In this document: in pieces, positions 15,484 through 23,987 of the stretch
Numbering within the stretch: position 1 is the stretch's first letter
How the letters are laid out: each line of letters starts with the position of its first letter
Origin: Salegentibacter maritimus
Lineage (GTDB): Bacteria > Bacteroidota > Bacteroidia > Flavobacteriales > Flavobacteriaceae
NCBI RefSeq assembly: GCF_016236915.1
Contig: NZ_JAEHOK010000014.1
Location: 1 to 64,000 of the forward strand
Direction of reading: 5' to 3'
Length of the DNA: 64,000 nucleotides
The notes under the pieces: generated by a model
Seen by the model: only the letters and a program-made list of their open reading frames with translations
Told to the model about the DNA's origin: nothing
Databases searched by the model: none
Translations under genes and position numbers: made by a program

Positions 15484-16452
15484 ATGCCTATACTTAAAAC
15501 TAAATATAAAGCGCCCGGGATTTTCAAAAACGCTCATATAGCCAGCATTTATGCAGCTACGCTTAGAAAAGTAGCTTATAGTTTTCATACTGCAGACCGT
15601 ATAGAATTAAGCGATGGAGATTTTTTAGATTTGGAGCGGGGTTTTTATTCTCCAAAAAATGACAAAATTATAATTCTACTTCATGGGCTTGCCGGAAACG
15701 CTAATAGACCCTACATGCTGGGAATGGCAAAACAGTTTCAGGACCAAGGTTGGGATGTGGCTTCTCTAAACTTTAGAAGTTGTAGCGGAGAAATGAACCG
15801 GCTATATCGAAGTTACCACGGCGGCGCTACCGAAGATCTACAAGCAGTAATAAAATTTATACAACAGGAAAACCAGTATAAAAAAATAGCCCTAATTGGT
15901 TTTAGCCTGGGTGGAAATTTACTGTTAAAATATCTGGGCGAACAGGCTCATATTCCTTCCGAAATCAAATCGGCGGTAGCCATTTCTACCCCTTGCGACC
16001 TTGCAGCTTCCCTGAAAGAGCTTAATAGAACCCGTAATTTTATATACTCAAAACGTTTTTTAAAAAACCTGAAAAAAGAGCTAGAACTAAGGCAAACCCA
16101 TTTTCCCCAAAAGATTACTAAAGAAGAGATCACACAATGCAATTCGCTGCTGGCCATAGACGAAGTATACACAAGCAAGGCACACGGATTTAGAGATGCA
16201 GCAGATTATTATAAAAAATGCAGCTGTATAGGTTTTCTATCAAATATAACCACTCCCACGCTTCTGTTAAACGCAAAAAACGATTCTTTTCTTTCGGCTC
16301 ATTCCTATCCTGAAGAAATAGCAAAAAAATCTAAATTTCTTTATTTAGAAACCCCTAAACACGGGGGGCACGTGGGCTATATTCAACATAATAAAGCCTA
16401 TTATCACGAAGAAAGAGCCCTGGCCTTTATAGAAGAATTAAAACAAGCTTAA
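15484..16452 (+). CDS. YheT/EMB8-like alpha/beta hydrolase
   Basis: The ATG at 15484 (MPILKTKYKAPGIFKNAHIA) is preferred over the TTG at 15475, which overlaps a -7 element. The product, about 322 residues, has the YheT pattern: LLHGLAGNANRPYMLGMA (oxyanion hole region), NFRSCSGEMNRLYRSYHGGATEDL, the nucleophile elbow GFSLGGNLLLKYLGE, and a final HGGHVGY with the catalytic His. The family hydrolyses small esters; the physiological substrate is unknown. Confidence 0.9.
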   Translation: MPILKTKYKAPGIFKNAHIASIYAATLRKVAYSFHTADRIELSDGDFLDLERGFYSPKNDKIIILLHGLAGNANRPYMLGMAKQFQDQGWDVASLNFRSCSGEMNRLYRSYHGGATEDLQAVIKFIQQENQYKKIALIGFSLGGNLLLKYLGEQAHIPSEIKSAVAISTPCDLAASLKELNRTRNFIYSKRFLKNLKKELELRQTHFPQKITKEEITQCNSLLAIDEVYTSKAHGFRDAADYYKKCSCIGFLSNITTPTLLLNAKNDSFLSAHSYPEEIAKKSKFLYLETPKHGGHVGYIQHNKAYYHEERALAFIEELKQA

Positions 16453-16509
16453 AAATACTAAGCGAAAAAAGTCCTTAGGCGTAGTTAAGCATATGGATTG
16501 CCCCACAAT

Positions 16510-16935
16510 TTAATATTCATACAAAATACTTTCAACCGAGTTTTCAATATTTAATTGAACTTTGTTTCCATTAACTTTTAGGTTCGAAATATCAAAAATA
16601 AGTTCTTTTGTGATGTAGGCTTCGCATAACTCTTCATTTTTTAACGACAATCTTAAATTCCTTTGTGGTATCCCAGATTCCAAAATTTCTCCTGAATCAA
16701 TTAGTTTTACTTCCCAGGTATCTCCATTACAACCTCCGGCACTAAAATTAACTTTTAGACAGTTATTGTTTATCTCTAAACTATTAATAGTTAAAAAATT
16801 AGAAGGCGCCTCTATATAATCTTCCGTGCTAATTATAGTTTTTAGATCACAGTTGTTTTGTTTTTCATTAGTGTCATCACTAGAACAGCTAAACAAGGCA
16901 ATTCCCAGTATTAGTAAAATGAGTATTTTATTCAT
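16510..16935 (-). CDS. Lipoprotein of unknown function
   Basis: A 141-residue protein with a clear lipoprotein signal (MNKILILLILGIALFSCSSDD, Cys at 17) and an Asp/Glu-rich tether typical of surface-exposed Bacteroidota lipoproteins. The mature part is beta-rich with LKVNFSAGGCNGDTWEVKLI, including two further cysteines. I recognise no family with confidence. It lies divergent from yicC. Confidence 0.8.
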   Translation of the reverse strand: MNKILILLILGIALFSCSSDDTNEKQNNCDLKTIISTEDYIEAPSNFLTINSLEINNNCLKVNFSAGGCNGDTWEVKLIDSGEILESGIPQRNLRLSLKNEELCEAYITKELIFDISNLKVNGNKVQLNIENSVESILYEY

Positions 16936-17033
16936 ACTACGTTATTTGTGTTTTTATTAGATGCAGATTTGACGGATTAGTTGCGCAGCTTTCCGCTAAA
17001 GTTTTAGAATCTACAAAATACCTTTTTGGCGGC

Positions 17034-17063
17034 TTTGCACTGCTATAGAATTGATTATCTTTG
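17034..17063 (+). promoter_or_regulatory. Promoter of the yicC-gmk-nadD operon
   Basis: TTTG at 17034-17037 and TATCTTTG at 17056-17063 are 18 bases apart, matching the Bacteroidota -33/-7 pattern. Transcription would start about 15 bases before the yicC ATG at 17084. Confidence 0.7.
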
Positions 17064-17083
17064 CACAAGCTTAAAAATCACTC

Positions 17084-17941
17084 ATGATCCAGTCAATGAC
17101 AGGTTTTGGGAAAAGCATAACGCAACTCCCAACCAAAAAGATAACCGTTGAAATCAAATCGCTAAACAGCAAAAATCTTGATGTAAACGCCCGAATTCCT
17201 TCGCAATATCGCGAAAAAGAACTTCAACTAAGAAATACAATTTCAAAATCGCTTAATCGCGGAAAAGTAGATTTCTCCCTTTATGTAGAGATTACAGGTG
17301 AAGAAACTACGGCCTCTGTAAACACCGGCGTAGTTAAAAATTATATACAGCAATTAAAGAATATTGTAGACGGCAACGAAACCGAGTTGCTAAAAATGGC
17401 TGTTAGAATGCCTGATGCGGTTACCACCGAGCGTGAAGAGATTGATGAATCTGAATTTAAAGCCATTGAAGCCGCCGTAATTGAAGCTTTAGAGGAAATC
17501 AATACATTTAGAAAAGACGAGGGAAAAGCTTTGGAAAAAGACCTAAAGCTTAGGGTAAATAATATTGAGACTTTATTGCAGGAGGTTCTAAGGATTGATC
17601 CCGAGCGAATTGATGCCGTTAAAGAACGCTTGCGAAAAGGAATTGCCGATCTTAAAGAAAATGTAGATGAAAACCGTTTTGAACAGGAACTGGTTTACTA
17701 TATTGAAAAATTTGACATTACCGAAGAAAAAGTAAGACTGGAAAACCACCTTGCTTATTTTAACGAAAGCATAAATTCACCCGATTCTAACGGCCGAAAA
17801 CTTGGTTTTATTTCTCAGGAAATGGGGCGTGAGATCAACACCATTGGCAGCAAATCTAATTATGCCCCTATGCAGCAATTAGTGGTGCAAATGAAGGACG
17901 AGCTTGAAAAAATTAAAGAACAACTTTTAAACGTACTTTAA
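17084..17941 (+). CDS. YicC/YloC family endoribonuclease
   Basis: A 285-residue protein starting MIQSMTGFGKS, the conserved opening of the YicC family. The conserved VEIKSLNSKNLD follows, and the end carries GRKLGFISQEMGREINTIGSKSNYAPMQQLVVQMKDELEKIKEQ, the usual DUF1732 tail. E. coli YicC and B. subtilis YloC are RNA endonucleases acting in RNA decay. It is separated from gmk by no bases (TAA followed directly by ATG), an arrangement widely conserved in Bacteroidota. Confidence 0.95.
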   Translation: MIQSMTGFGKSITQLPTKKITVEIKSLNSKNLDVNARIPSQYREKELQLRNTISKSLNRGKVDFSLYVEITGEETTASVNTGVVKNYIQQLKNIVDGNETELLKMAVRMPDAVTTEREEIDESEFKAIEAAVIEALEEINTFRKDEGKALEKDLKLRVNNIETLLQEVLRIDPERIDAVKERLRKGIADLKENVDENRFEQELVYYIEKFDITEEKVRLENHLAYFNESINSPDSNGRKLGFISQEMGREINTIGSKSNYAPMQQLVVQMKDELEKIKEQLLNVL

Positions 17942-18535
17942 ATGGGTAATGGTAAACTTATTGTATTTTCGGCCCCCTCTGGATCGGGAAAAACAACCAT
18001 AGTTCAACATTTGTTGAAGCACAAAGAGCTAAATCTGGAATTTTCAACTTCTGCAACCTCGCGCGCTCCCAGGGGCGATGAAAAAGATGGACAGCATTAT
18101 TATTTTCTATCTTTAGAAGACTTTAAAACAAAGATTAAAAACGACGAATTCCTGGAATGGGAAGAAGTATATCGGGATAATTTTTACGGAACTTTAAAAA
18201 GTGAAGTAGAGCGTATTTGGGCCGAGGGAAAAAACGTAATTTTTGATATAGACGTAGTTGGCGGATTGGATATAAAAAACATCTATCCAGATAAAACCCT
18301 GGCGGTTTTTGTGAAGCCCCCAAGTATTGAAGAATTAAAAATAAGGCTGAAAAAACGTAAAACTGAGACCGATGACAAGATTAATATGCGTGTAGCCAAG
18401 GCCTCCATCGAATTGGCCACGGCTCCGCAATTTGATTTTATTATTGAGAACCATCATTTGGATACTGCGCTAAAAGAAGCTTACGAGTTGGTGGCTAGTT
18501 ATGTTGGTGCAAAAAAACCAGCTAAAAATGAATAG
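17942..18535 (+). CDS. gmk: Guanylate kinase
   Basis: A 197-residue enzyme that phosphorylates GMP/dGMP to GDP/dGDP with ATP. The P-loop FSAPSGSGKTTI spans residues 9-20. The GMP-binding part is visible as TSATSRAPRGDEKDGQHYYFLS and EWEEVYRDNFYGTL, followed by the lid and NVIFDIDVVGG. Length is normal for the family. It sits between yicC and nadD and overlaps nadD by 8 bases. Confidence 0.97.
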   Translation: MGNGKLIVFSAPSGSGKTTIVQHLLKHKELNLEFSTSATSRAPRGDEKDGQHYYFLSLEDFKTKIKNDEFLEWEEVYRDNFYGTLKSEVERIWAEGKNVIFDIDVVGGLDIKNIYPDKTLAVFVKPPSIEELKIRLKKRKTETDDKINMRVAKASIELATAPQFDFIIENHHLDTALKEAYELVASYVGAKKPAKNE

Positions 18536-19112
18536 GAAAGTAGGTTTGTTTTTTGGGACGTTCAATCCAATTCATACCGGGCATCTTATTATCGCCAACC
18601 ACATGGCAGAGTTTTCAGATTTAGACGAAGTTTGGTTAGTGGTTACACCTCATAATCCACATAAAAAGAAAAGTACGCTTTTAGCTAATCACCATCGTTT
18701 GGACATGGTTTATAAAGCCTGTGAAGGTTATGAACATTTAAAACCCTCTAATGTAGAGTTTAACTTGTCCCAACCAAATTACACCTGTATTACCCTGGCA
18801 CACCTTCAGGAAAAATATCCTACCAACACATTTTGCCCAATTATGGGGGAAGACAACCTAAAAACTTTTCACAAGTGGAAGAATTATGAGGTAATCTTAG
18901 AAAATCATGAAATCTATGTTTACCCTCGAATTTCTGGAGGAGAGGTTGAAAATGAGTTTAAAAACCATCCAAAAATTAAACGGGTAGACGCTCCCGTGGT
19001 TGAAATTTCTTCAACATTTATAAGAAGAGCGGTAAAAGAAGATAAATTTATAAAGCCCTTGTTAACCCAATCTGTTTGGGATTATATTAAACTTATGAAT
19101 TTTTATAGGTAA
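18528..19112 (+). CDS. nadD: Nicotinate-nucleotide adenylyltransferase
   Basis: Adenylates nicotinate mononucleotide in NAD synthesis. The start at 18528 (MNRKVGLFFGTFNPIHTGHL) is chosen because the nucleotidyltransferase motif GTFNPIHTGH begins at residue 10; the frame further upstream lies within gmk. The C-terminal VEISSTFIRRAVKE is the ISST-x-x-R motif that contacts the nucleotide. Length is 194 residues. Its ATG overlaps the last codons of gmk, so the two genes are translationally coupled. Confidence 0.96.
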   Translation: MNRKVGLFFGTFNPIHTGHLIIANHMAEFSDLDEVWLVVTPHNPHKKKSTLLANHHRLDMVYKACEGYEHLKPSNVEFNLSQPNYTCITLAHLQEKYPTNTFCPIMGEDNLKTFHKWKNYEVILENHEIYVYPRISGGEVENEFKNHPKIKRVDAPVVEISSTFIRRAVKEDKFIKPLLTQSVWDYIKLMNFYR

Positions 19113-19194
19113 TTCTATTTTAACATAGATTTTTTACTAATTTCGCGCCACCCTACTCAAAAAATCATTTTTTAACAATTTAATTTTATTCATT

Positions 19195-19491
19195 ATGATT
19201 AAAAAAACTACCAAACTTGGTATGGTTGCCGCGGTGGCTTCTATCTTATTAACTTCTTGCTATTCTTACACAAGTGTTGTAGGTGAAGGCGCTCAGGGAA
19301 ATCAGGAAAAAACTGAATGGAACCATTACGTAGTATACGGTTTGGCACCAGTAGGAGTTTCTGATTCTAAAGAAATGGCTGAAGGGGCAGAAAACTACAA
19401 TGTGCACACTAGACAAACCTTCGTGAATGGTTTAGTATCAGCTCTTACCTTTGGTCTATATAGTCCAACTACTACTACTGTAACAAAATAA
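19195..19491 (+). CDS. Bor-family lipoprotein
   Basis: A 98-residue lipoprotein (signal with VASILLTSCYSY, Cys at 22). The mature region EWNHYVVYGLAPVG ... GAENYNVHTRQTFVNGLVSALTFGLYSP aligns by eye with phage lambda Bor, sharing the G-A-E-N, QTFVNGL and G-x-Y-x-P positions. In E. coli, Bor/Iss is linked to serum survival; in environmental Flavobacteria the role is unknown. A strong terminator follows the stop at once, so the gene is a monocistron. Confidence 0.85.
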   Translation: MIKKTTKLGMVAAVASILLTSCYSYTSVVGEGAQGNQEKTEWNHYVVYGLAPVGVSDSKEMAEGAENYNVHTRQTFVNGLVSALTFGLYSPTTTTVTK

Positions 19492-19504
19492 GAAATATAA
19501 AAAC

Positions 19505-19535
19505 CCGGTGGGCACTTTATAGCCCACCGGATTTT
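19505..19535 (+). terminator. Rho-independent terminator after the Bor-like gene
   Basis: CCGGTGGGC (19505-19513) pairs perfectly with GCCCACCGG (19522-19530), then ATTTTAAAT. It separates the Bor-like gene from the small membrane protein gene at 19551. Confidence 0.85.
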
Positions 19536-19550
19536 AAATATCCTATTCAA

Positions 19551-19745
19551 TTGAAAAATTTTTTTTTCTTCGTTTGTATTATAATCTCCCTGTTTTTAAC
19601 CTGGAAGGTATTTAAAATTGCTTTGGTAGACCTCAATAACCTAACCGAATATGGTTGGGGATATTTTGTGGGAGAAATTATTCTTCTTTTAATTTTTATC
19701 TTTCTTTCCTGGAGATTATTCCCCAAATCTCAAAAAACCAATTAA
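19551..19745 (+). CDS. Small two-helix membrane protein
   Basis: A 64-residue product from a TTG start. It has two hydrophobic segments (FFFFVCIIISLFLTWKVF and YFVGEIILLLIFIFLSW) separated by a short polar loop LVDLNNLTEYGWG. No family recognised. It follows a terminator and is convergent with the LysM gene, with the structured RNA candidate between them. The absence of an ATG and the T9 run in the first codons make the exact start uncertain. Confidence 0.6.
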   Translation: MKNFFFFVCIIISLFLTWKVFKIALVDLNNLTEYGWGYFVGEIILLLIFIFLSWRLFPKSQKTN

Positions 19746-19774
19746 AACTCAATCCAACACCGTACTCAATAACA

Positions 19775-19905
19775 AAAGACTGTTTAAAACCTTATTTTGG
19801 CCATTCTACTTAGCTGATTGAACCTACTTTTTTCATGGTGGAACTACAAGCTTTAGGACGTCGACTGCCCTCAATGTAACAACCTCAAAACTTTAAACAG
19901 TCTTT
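19775..19905. ncRNA. Candidate structured RNA closed by a 14-bp stem
   Basis: AAAGACTGTTTAAA (19775-19788) is the exact reverse complement of TTTAAACAGTCTTT (19892-19905). The 103 enclosed bases have no open frame and more G+C than the flanks. The loop is far too long for a terminator. The shape (terminal stem around a large, partly open interior, about 130 bases) resembles 6S-type RNAs, but I cannot assign the family or strand. It lies between convergent genes. Confidence 0.5.
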
Positions 19906-19917
19906 AATCTTTATTTC

Positions 19918-20415
19918 TTATTGTTGCTGTGGAATTCTTAAAACCTGGCCGGGATATATTTTATCCGGATCTTTAAGCATTGGTCTATTGGCTTCAAAAA
20001 CCACCATATACTTATTGGCATCTTTATAGTATTCTTTAGCAATCTTACTTAAATTTTCACCACGTTCTACTGTGCGAAAACTAGCTTCAGGCGCTTCTAT
20101 TTTCACGGCCAACCTATCATCTACCCTTGCAATCCCTTCAGAATTTCCTATTAAAAGAACAATTTTCTCACGAATTTCCTGAGAATCTGCCAACCCATAT
20201 ACAGTAGCCGTATTTCCTTCAATATTAATTACCGGGTTCTCTACAGAAAGATCAAATTTTTCTATTATCTCCAGTAGTTTACCGGCAGCCTTTACATTCT
20301 CTTTTCGTAATATCTCATTCTTTGCTTCAGATACTTCTATATTCTCTTCTTCCTGCTCCTTCACCTTACCAAATATTTTCTCTCCGGCATCTTTTATAAA
20401 TGAAAACACCCCCAT
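19918..20415 (-). CDS. BON and LysM domain protein (Kbp/YgaU-like)
   Basis: The start at 20415 (MGVFSFIKDAGEKIFGKV) is chosen because the conserved family opening begins there. A BON domain spans residues ~42-105 (INIEGNTATVYGLADSQEIREKIVL) and a LysM domain ~113-162 (TVERGENLSKIAKEYYKDANKY ... IYPGQVLRIP). E. coli Kbp (YgaU), of the same architecture, is a cytoplasmic potassium-binding protein; LysM otherwise suggests peptidoglycan contact. No signal peptide is present, so a cytoplasmic role is more likely. Length is 165 residues. Confidence 0.92.
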   Translation of the reverse strand: MGVFSFIKDAGEKIFGKVKEQEEENIEVSEAKNEILRKENVKAAGKLLEIIEKFDLSVENPVINIEGNTATVYGLADSQEIREKIVLLIGNSEGIARVDDRLAVKIEAPEASFRTVERGENLSKIAKEYYKDANKYMVVFEANRPMLKDPDKIYPGQVLRIPQQQ

Positions 20416-20765
20416 AACACTGATAATTAATTTATTACACCGAAAAATACAAAAGAAATAGAATCCAACACTTGTTTTAATTCCTAAAACTTTGTTAGAT
20501 TTTTGCCAGCCTACTGTAAGAAAACAAAAACCGCAAAGCAGAGTTAAATTTTGCATTTGCGGTTTTCAAACTAAATAACCAACCAAAAACTAAGAAAATC
20601 CTTTTATTAAAAGAAAGCTCTTTGTTAATAGACTAACGCACTAAATCTTTTAGAATTGTGAATTATAAAATTTATATATGTTAAACTTTTAGGACAATTT
20701 TTTAGCTAATAATTAATAAATAGCTTTATAAACCCTATGCTTTTAGATATACTTAGAAAATTGTT

Positions 20766-20773
20766 TATTTTTG
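20766..20773 (+). promoter_or_regulatory. -7 element before gpsA
   Basis: TATTTTTG matches TAnnTTTG and lies 19 bases before the gpsA ATG at 20793. The -33 element is not clear. Confidence 0.5.
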
Positions 20774-20792
20774 GATTACAGAAAATCAATCT

Positions 20793-21788
20793 ATGAATAA
20801 GTCCCCAAAGTTTGCCGTTATTGGCGGCGGTAGCTGGGCTACTGCAATTGTAAAAATGCTTAGTGAAAATGTAGATACCATATATTGGTATATGCGAAGC
20901 AATTATGCCATTGAACATATTAAAAAACAAGATCATAATCCAAACTATTTGAGCTCGGTTGAATTTGATATTAACCAACTAGAGCTTAGTAATGATATTA
21001 ATAAAACAGTTGCCGCGGCAGATTACCTTATTTTTGCTATCCCTTCAGCATTTGTAAAACGGGAATTAGATGCTTTAACCGTCTCTCTGGAAGATAAAAT
21101 TATATTTTCGGCAATTAAGGGAATTGTACCCGAGAGCAGCCTTATTGTTGGTGAACACTTTGAAGAATACCATCAGGTTCCCGCCAATAACATTGGCGTT
21201 ATTACAGGTCCGTGCCACGCCGAGGAAGTAGCCCTGGAGAGACTTTCTTACATCACTATTGCCTGTACCGATGAAAAGAAAGCCAAATTACTTGCAGATA
21301 ATTTAAGCAGTGAATACATAAAGTGTAAGCTAAGCGACGATGTTACGGGAACCGAATATGCAGCAATGCTGAAAAATATTTATGCAATTGCCGCCGGAAT
21401 AGCTCACGGATTAGGTTATGGAGATAACTTCCAGAGTGTGTTGATGAGCAACGCGATAAAAGAAATGAAACGCTTTATCAAGAAAGTACACAATATGAAG
21501 CGTAACATTAACGATTCTGCATACCTTGGTGACCTTCTGGTAACGGGATACTCTGTATTTAGCCGAAATCGTATGTTTGGAAATATGATTGGTAAAGGCT
21601 ACACCGTAAAGAGTGCCCAAATGGAAATGAGCATGATTGCAGAAGGTTATTACGCTACCGAGAGTGCTTATAAAATAAACAAAGATAAAGGGGCAAAAAC
21701 ACCTATAATTAATGCTGTGTACGGAATTCTTTACGAAGGTAAAAACCCTAAAAAAGTAATTAAAAAACTAGCCGAAAAGCTTACATAA
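20793..21788 (+). CDS. gpsA: Glycerol-3-phosphate dehydrogenase [NAD(P)+]
   Basis: Reduces dihydroxyacetone phosphate to sn-glycerol-3-phosphate for phospholipid synthesis. The Rossmann motif AVIGGGSWATAIVKML is at residues 8-23. VITGPCHAEEVALE and DVTGTEYAAMLKNIYAIAAGIAHGLGYGDN carry the substrate-binding residues including the catalytic-type lysine, and a C-terminal all-alpha domain follows. Length is 331 residues, as usual. It converges on the conserved hypothetical gene at 21794, 5 bases away. Confidence 0.96.
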   Translation: MNKSPKFAVIGGGSWATAIVKMLSENVDTIYWYMRSNYAIEHIKKQDHNPNYLSSVEFDINQLELSNDINKTVAAADYLIFAIPSAFVKRELDALTVSLEDKIIFSAIKGIVPESSLIVGEHFEEYHQVPANNIGVITGPCHAEEVALERLSYITIACTDEKKAKLLADNLSSEYIKCKLSDDVTGTEYAAMLKNIYAIAAGIAHGLGYGDNFQSVLMSNAIKEMKRFIKKVHNMKRNINDSAYLGDLLVTGYSVFSRNRMFGNMIGKGYTVKSAQMEMSMIAEGYYATESAYKINKDKGAKTPIINAVYGILYEGKNPKKVIKKLAEKLT

Positions 21789-21793
21789 GCGGT

Positions 21794-22195
21794 TTATTCG
21801 GCTAGAATCCCTCTATTGGGAATAATAGGAATTTCACGTAATGCCTTTTCGTTTACGCTATTTTTTCTGAATATATATTTCTTTTCAAACATTTTACCAC
21901 CAGCGAAAAAAGTTACCTGAAACTGGTTGTTCAATTTTAGAACTTCTTCTTGAAGAAATTCAATTTTCGCAAAAGATTTAGAAGGAAGCTTTTCCAGCTT
22001 ATGGCGTATAACAGAGGTCTGTTTTTCATCATCGTAACCTTTGCTTACAATTAGAGCCATTTCAATGGTCTCGTCTCTATTGTTTATAAGATAGGCATTC
22101 CACTCTTCTACTTTAAAAGATTCATTATAAACCTTTTCAGCGGCTACGTACACCTCTTCTACTACGGGTATGTCAATATCTTTTTTCACTGGCAT
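21794..22195 (-). CDS. Conserved hypothetical protein
   Basis: A 133-residue soluble protein without signal peptide. Visible features are WNAYLINNRDETIEMALIVSKGYDDEKQTSVIRHKLEKLPSKS-type alternating strands and a C-terminal FFAGGKMFEKKYIFRKNS. The composition and strand pattern suggest a compact beta-sandwich. I recognise it only as a protein of flavobacterial type with no known function. It lies between gpsA and pheS, with a tiny membrane protein gene upstream. Confidence 0.8.
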   Translation of the reverse strand: MPVKKDIDIPVVEEVYVAAEKVYNESFKVEEWNAYLINNRDETIEMALIVSKGYDDEKQTSVIRHKLEKLPSKSFAKIEFLQEEVLKLNNQFQVTFFAGGKMFEKKYIFRKNSVNEKALREIPIIPNRGILAE

Positions 22196-22249
22196 TCAAC
22201 CTTATTTTTAGGCTTTTTTCAACAAATTTTGGGAAGAAAGCCTAACTGC

Positions 22250-22354
22250 TTATAAAATATTTCCTAATGTAATTTCAATTATTTCTACTGCTATTAAAAT
22301 AATGACAACCGCAAGGGCAAGTACCCCTAAAATAATTAACCCAAGCTTTTTCAT
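22250..22354 (-). CDS. 34-residue single-pass membrane protein
   Basis: An ATG at 22354 opens 34 codons ending at TAA (22250-22252). It encodes MKKLGLIILGVLALAVVIIL followed by IAVEIIEITLGNIL, one membrane helix with positive residues at its N-terminus. It fills an otherwise empty 208-base gap between pheS and the hypothetical gene. Similar tiny helices are often missed in annotation. No function can be assigned. Confidence 0.55.
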   Translation of the reverse strand: MKKLGLIILGVLALAVVIILIAVEIIEITLGNIL

Positions 22355-22403
22355 AGTTACAATTATTATAATCCCAGGCTATCCCAGGCTATGGTTAAAG
22401 CAG

Positions 22404-23423
22404 CTAGAACGACGATTTAAATTGCTCTAAAAACCTAATATCGTTCTCATAAAACATTCTAATATCCCCAATTTGATACAGCAACATAGCTATACGCTCT
22501 ATTCCCATACCAAAGGCAAAACCTGAATATTCCGTAGGGTCTATATTACAGTTTTTAAGCACATTTGGATCTACCATTCCACAACCCATAATCTCTAACC
22601 AACCTGTTCCTTTTGTAATTCGGTAATCGGTTTCAGTTTCAAGGCCCCAGTAAATATCAACCTCGGCACTTGGTTCAGTAAATGGGAAGTAAGAAGGTCT
22701 CAATCTAATTTTAGACTTTCCAAAAAGCTGCTTTGTAAAATAGAGCAAAGTTTGCTTTAAGTCGGCAAAACTCACATTTTTATCAATATATAAACCCTCT
22801 ACCTGGTGGAAAATACAATGTGAACGTGACGAGATGGCTTCGTTTCTAAAAACGCGTCCCGGAGAAATAGTTCTAATTGGCGGTTGATTGTTTTCCATAT
22901 ATCGCACCTGCACAGAGGAAGTATGGGTGCGCAGTAAAATATCGGGATCTGTTTGAATAAAGAAAGTATCCTGCATATCACGTGCCGGATGGTACTCAGG
23001 AAGGTTAAGGGCTGTAAAGTTATGCCAGTCGTCTTCCATTTCCGGTCCTTCAGAAACATTAAAACCTATGTTGGAAAAAATCTCAATAATTTGATTCTTA
23101 ACAATAGAAATAGGATGCCTGGCTCCAATTTCGATAGGCTCGCCGGGCCTTGAAAGATCTCCGTAAATTCCTTTTTCTTCCTGCTTGCTTTCCAGGTTTT
23201 CTTTTAAGGCTGCAACTTTAGCTTCTGAAGCTTTTTTAAGGGCATTTATAGTTTGCCCAAACTCCTTTTTCTGTTCGTTTGGCACTTGCTTAAAAGACGC
23301 GAAGAAATCGTTTAAAATCCCCTTTTTACCGAGATATTTAATTCTGAATGCCTCTACTTCTTTGGCCGACTCGGTTTTAAAAGCTTCTACTTCAGCTATA
23401 TGTTGCTTAATTTTATCTATCAT
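22404..23423 (-). CDS. pheS: Phenylalanyl-tRNA synthetase alpha subunit
   Basis: Charges tRNA-Phe together with PheT, which is not in this window. The 339-residue protein has the N-terminal coiled region (residues 1-95), then the class II core: [19 protein letters not shown], motif 2 in [28 protein letters not shown], and motif 3 in [20 protein letters not shown]. The length is typical. A -7 element lies 25 bases upstream of the start. Confidence 0.97.
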   Translation of the reverse strand: MIDKIKQHIAEVEAFKTESAKEVEAFRIKYLGKKGILNDFFASFKQVPNEQKKEFGQTINALKKASEAKVAALKENLESKQEEKGIYGDLSRPGEPIEIGARHPISIVKNQIIEIFSNIGFNVSEGPEMEDDWHNFTALNLPEYHPARDMQDTFFIQTDPDILLRTHTSSVQVRYMENNQPPIRTISPGRVFRNEAISSRSHCIFHQVEGLYIDKNVSFADLKQTLLYFTKQLFGKSKIRLRPSYFPFTEPSAEVDIYWGLETETDYRITKGTGWLEIMGCGMVDPNVLKNCNIDPTEYSGFAFGMGIERIAMLLYQIGDIRMFYENDIRFLEQFKSSF

Positions 23424-23447
23424 GAGATCTTTTTCTTTTCAAAAGGG

Positions 23448-23455
23448 CAAATTTA
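23448..23455 (-). promoter_or_regulatory. -7 element before pheS
   Basis: On the minus strand TAAATTTG, matching TAnnTTTG, lies 25 bases before the ATG. No clear TTG is seen at -33. Confidence 0.5.
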
Positions 23456-23489
23456 GTAAAAATGTAGTTTTAGGCAGCACATAGCTACT

Positions 23490-23846
23490 TTAATCTATAT
23501 ATTGATTATTGATAAAATAATTTACAATGGCCTCTTTCATTAAAACCGATTGTTCTCCCGGTTTAAGACTGGGCAACTGTTCTAAAGTTTTATAATGCGG
23601 CCATCCATCTTCATCAAAATAATCAAACTCATAATAACCATAAGGTTCTAACAAACGGCAAATGGCAATGTGCATTAGGTCTATTTTATGGTCTTTTTTA
23701 AACCTCCTATGCGGCTGCCCTAATTCCTGCACACCAATAACATAAATTATCGCATCCAAATCCATTAATTCCCCATCGGCAAACTGATAAGAAAGTTTCT
23801 TTTGCAAACCCTCCCATCTATCTTTCAAATTTTCGTCTCGTGTCAT
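23490..23846 (-). CDS. Conserved hypothetical protein
   Basis: The start at 23846 (MTRDENLKDRWEGLQKKLS) is preferred because conserved-looking sequence begins there. The 118-residue soluble product contains DLDAIIYVIGVQELGQPHRRFKKDHKIDLMHIAICRLL and GYYEFDYFDEDGWPHY, both rich in aromatic and acidic residues. I recognise no characterised family. It is transcribed upstream of and toward pheS, and divergent from cvpA. Confidence 0.8.
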   Translation of the reverse strand: MTRDENLKDRWEGLQKKLSYQFADGELMDLDAIIYVIGVQELGQPHRRFKKDHKIDLMHIAICRLLEPYGYYEFDYFDEDGWPHYKTLEQLPSLKPGEQSVLMKEAIVNYFINNQYID

Positions 23847-23987
23847 GCCACAAAGATAATATCTTCCTTTTTGAAATGAAGCCATACCAGGACTTAAAAT
23901 ATTTGGCCTTATTCTTCATGCTATCTCTAGCCCTATTTGTCACTGCATGCCTAAAGACCACCACCGGTATTTTACTATATTTGAAAA

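Noticed and set aside
19775-19905. Simple bidirectional terminator at the long stem
   Set aside because: A loop of 103 bases is incompatible with an intrinsic terminator; reported as an RNA candidate instead.
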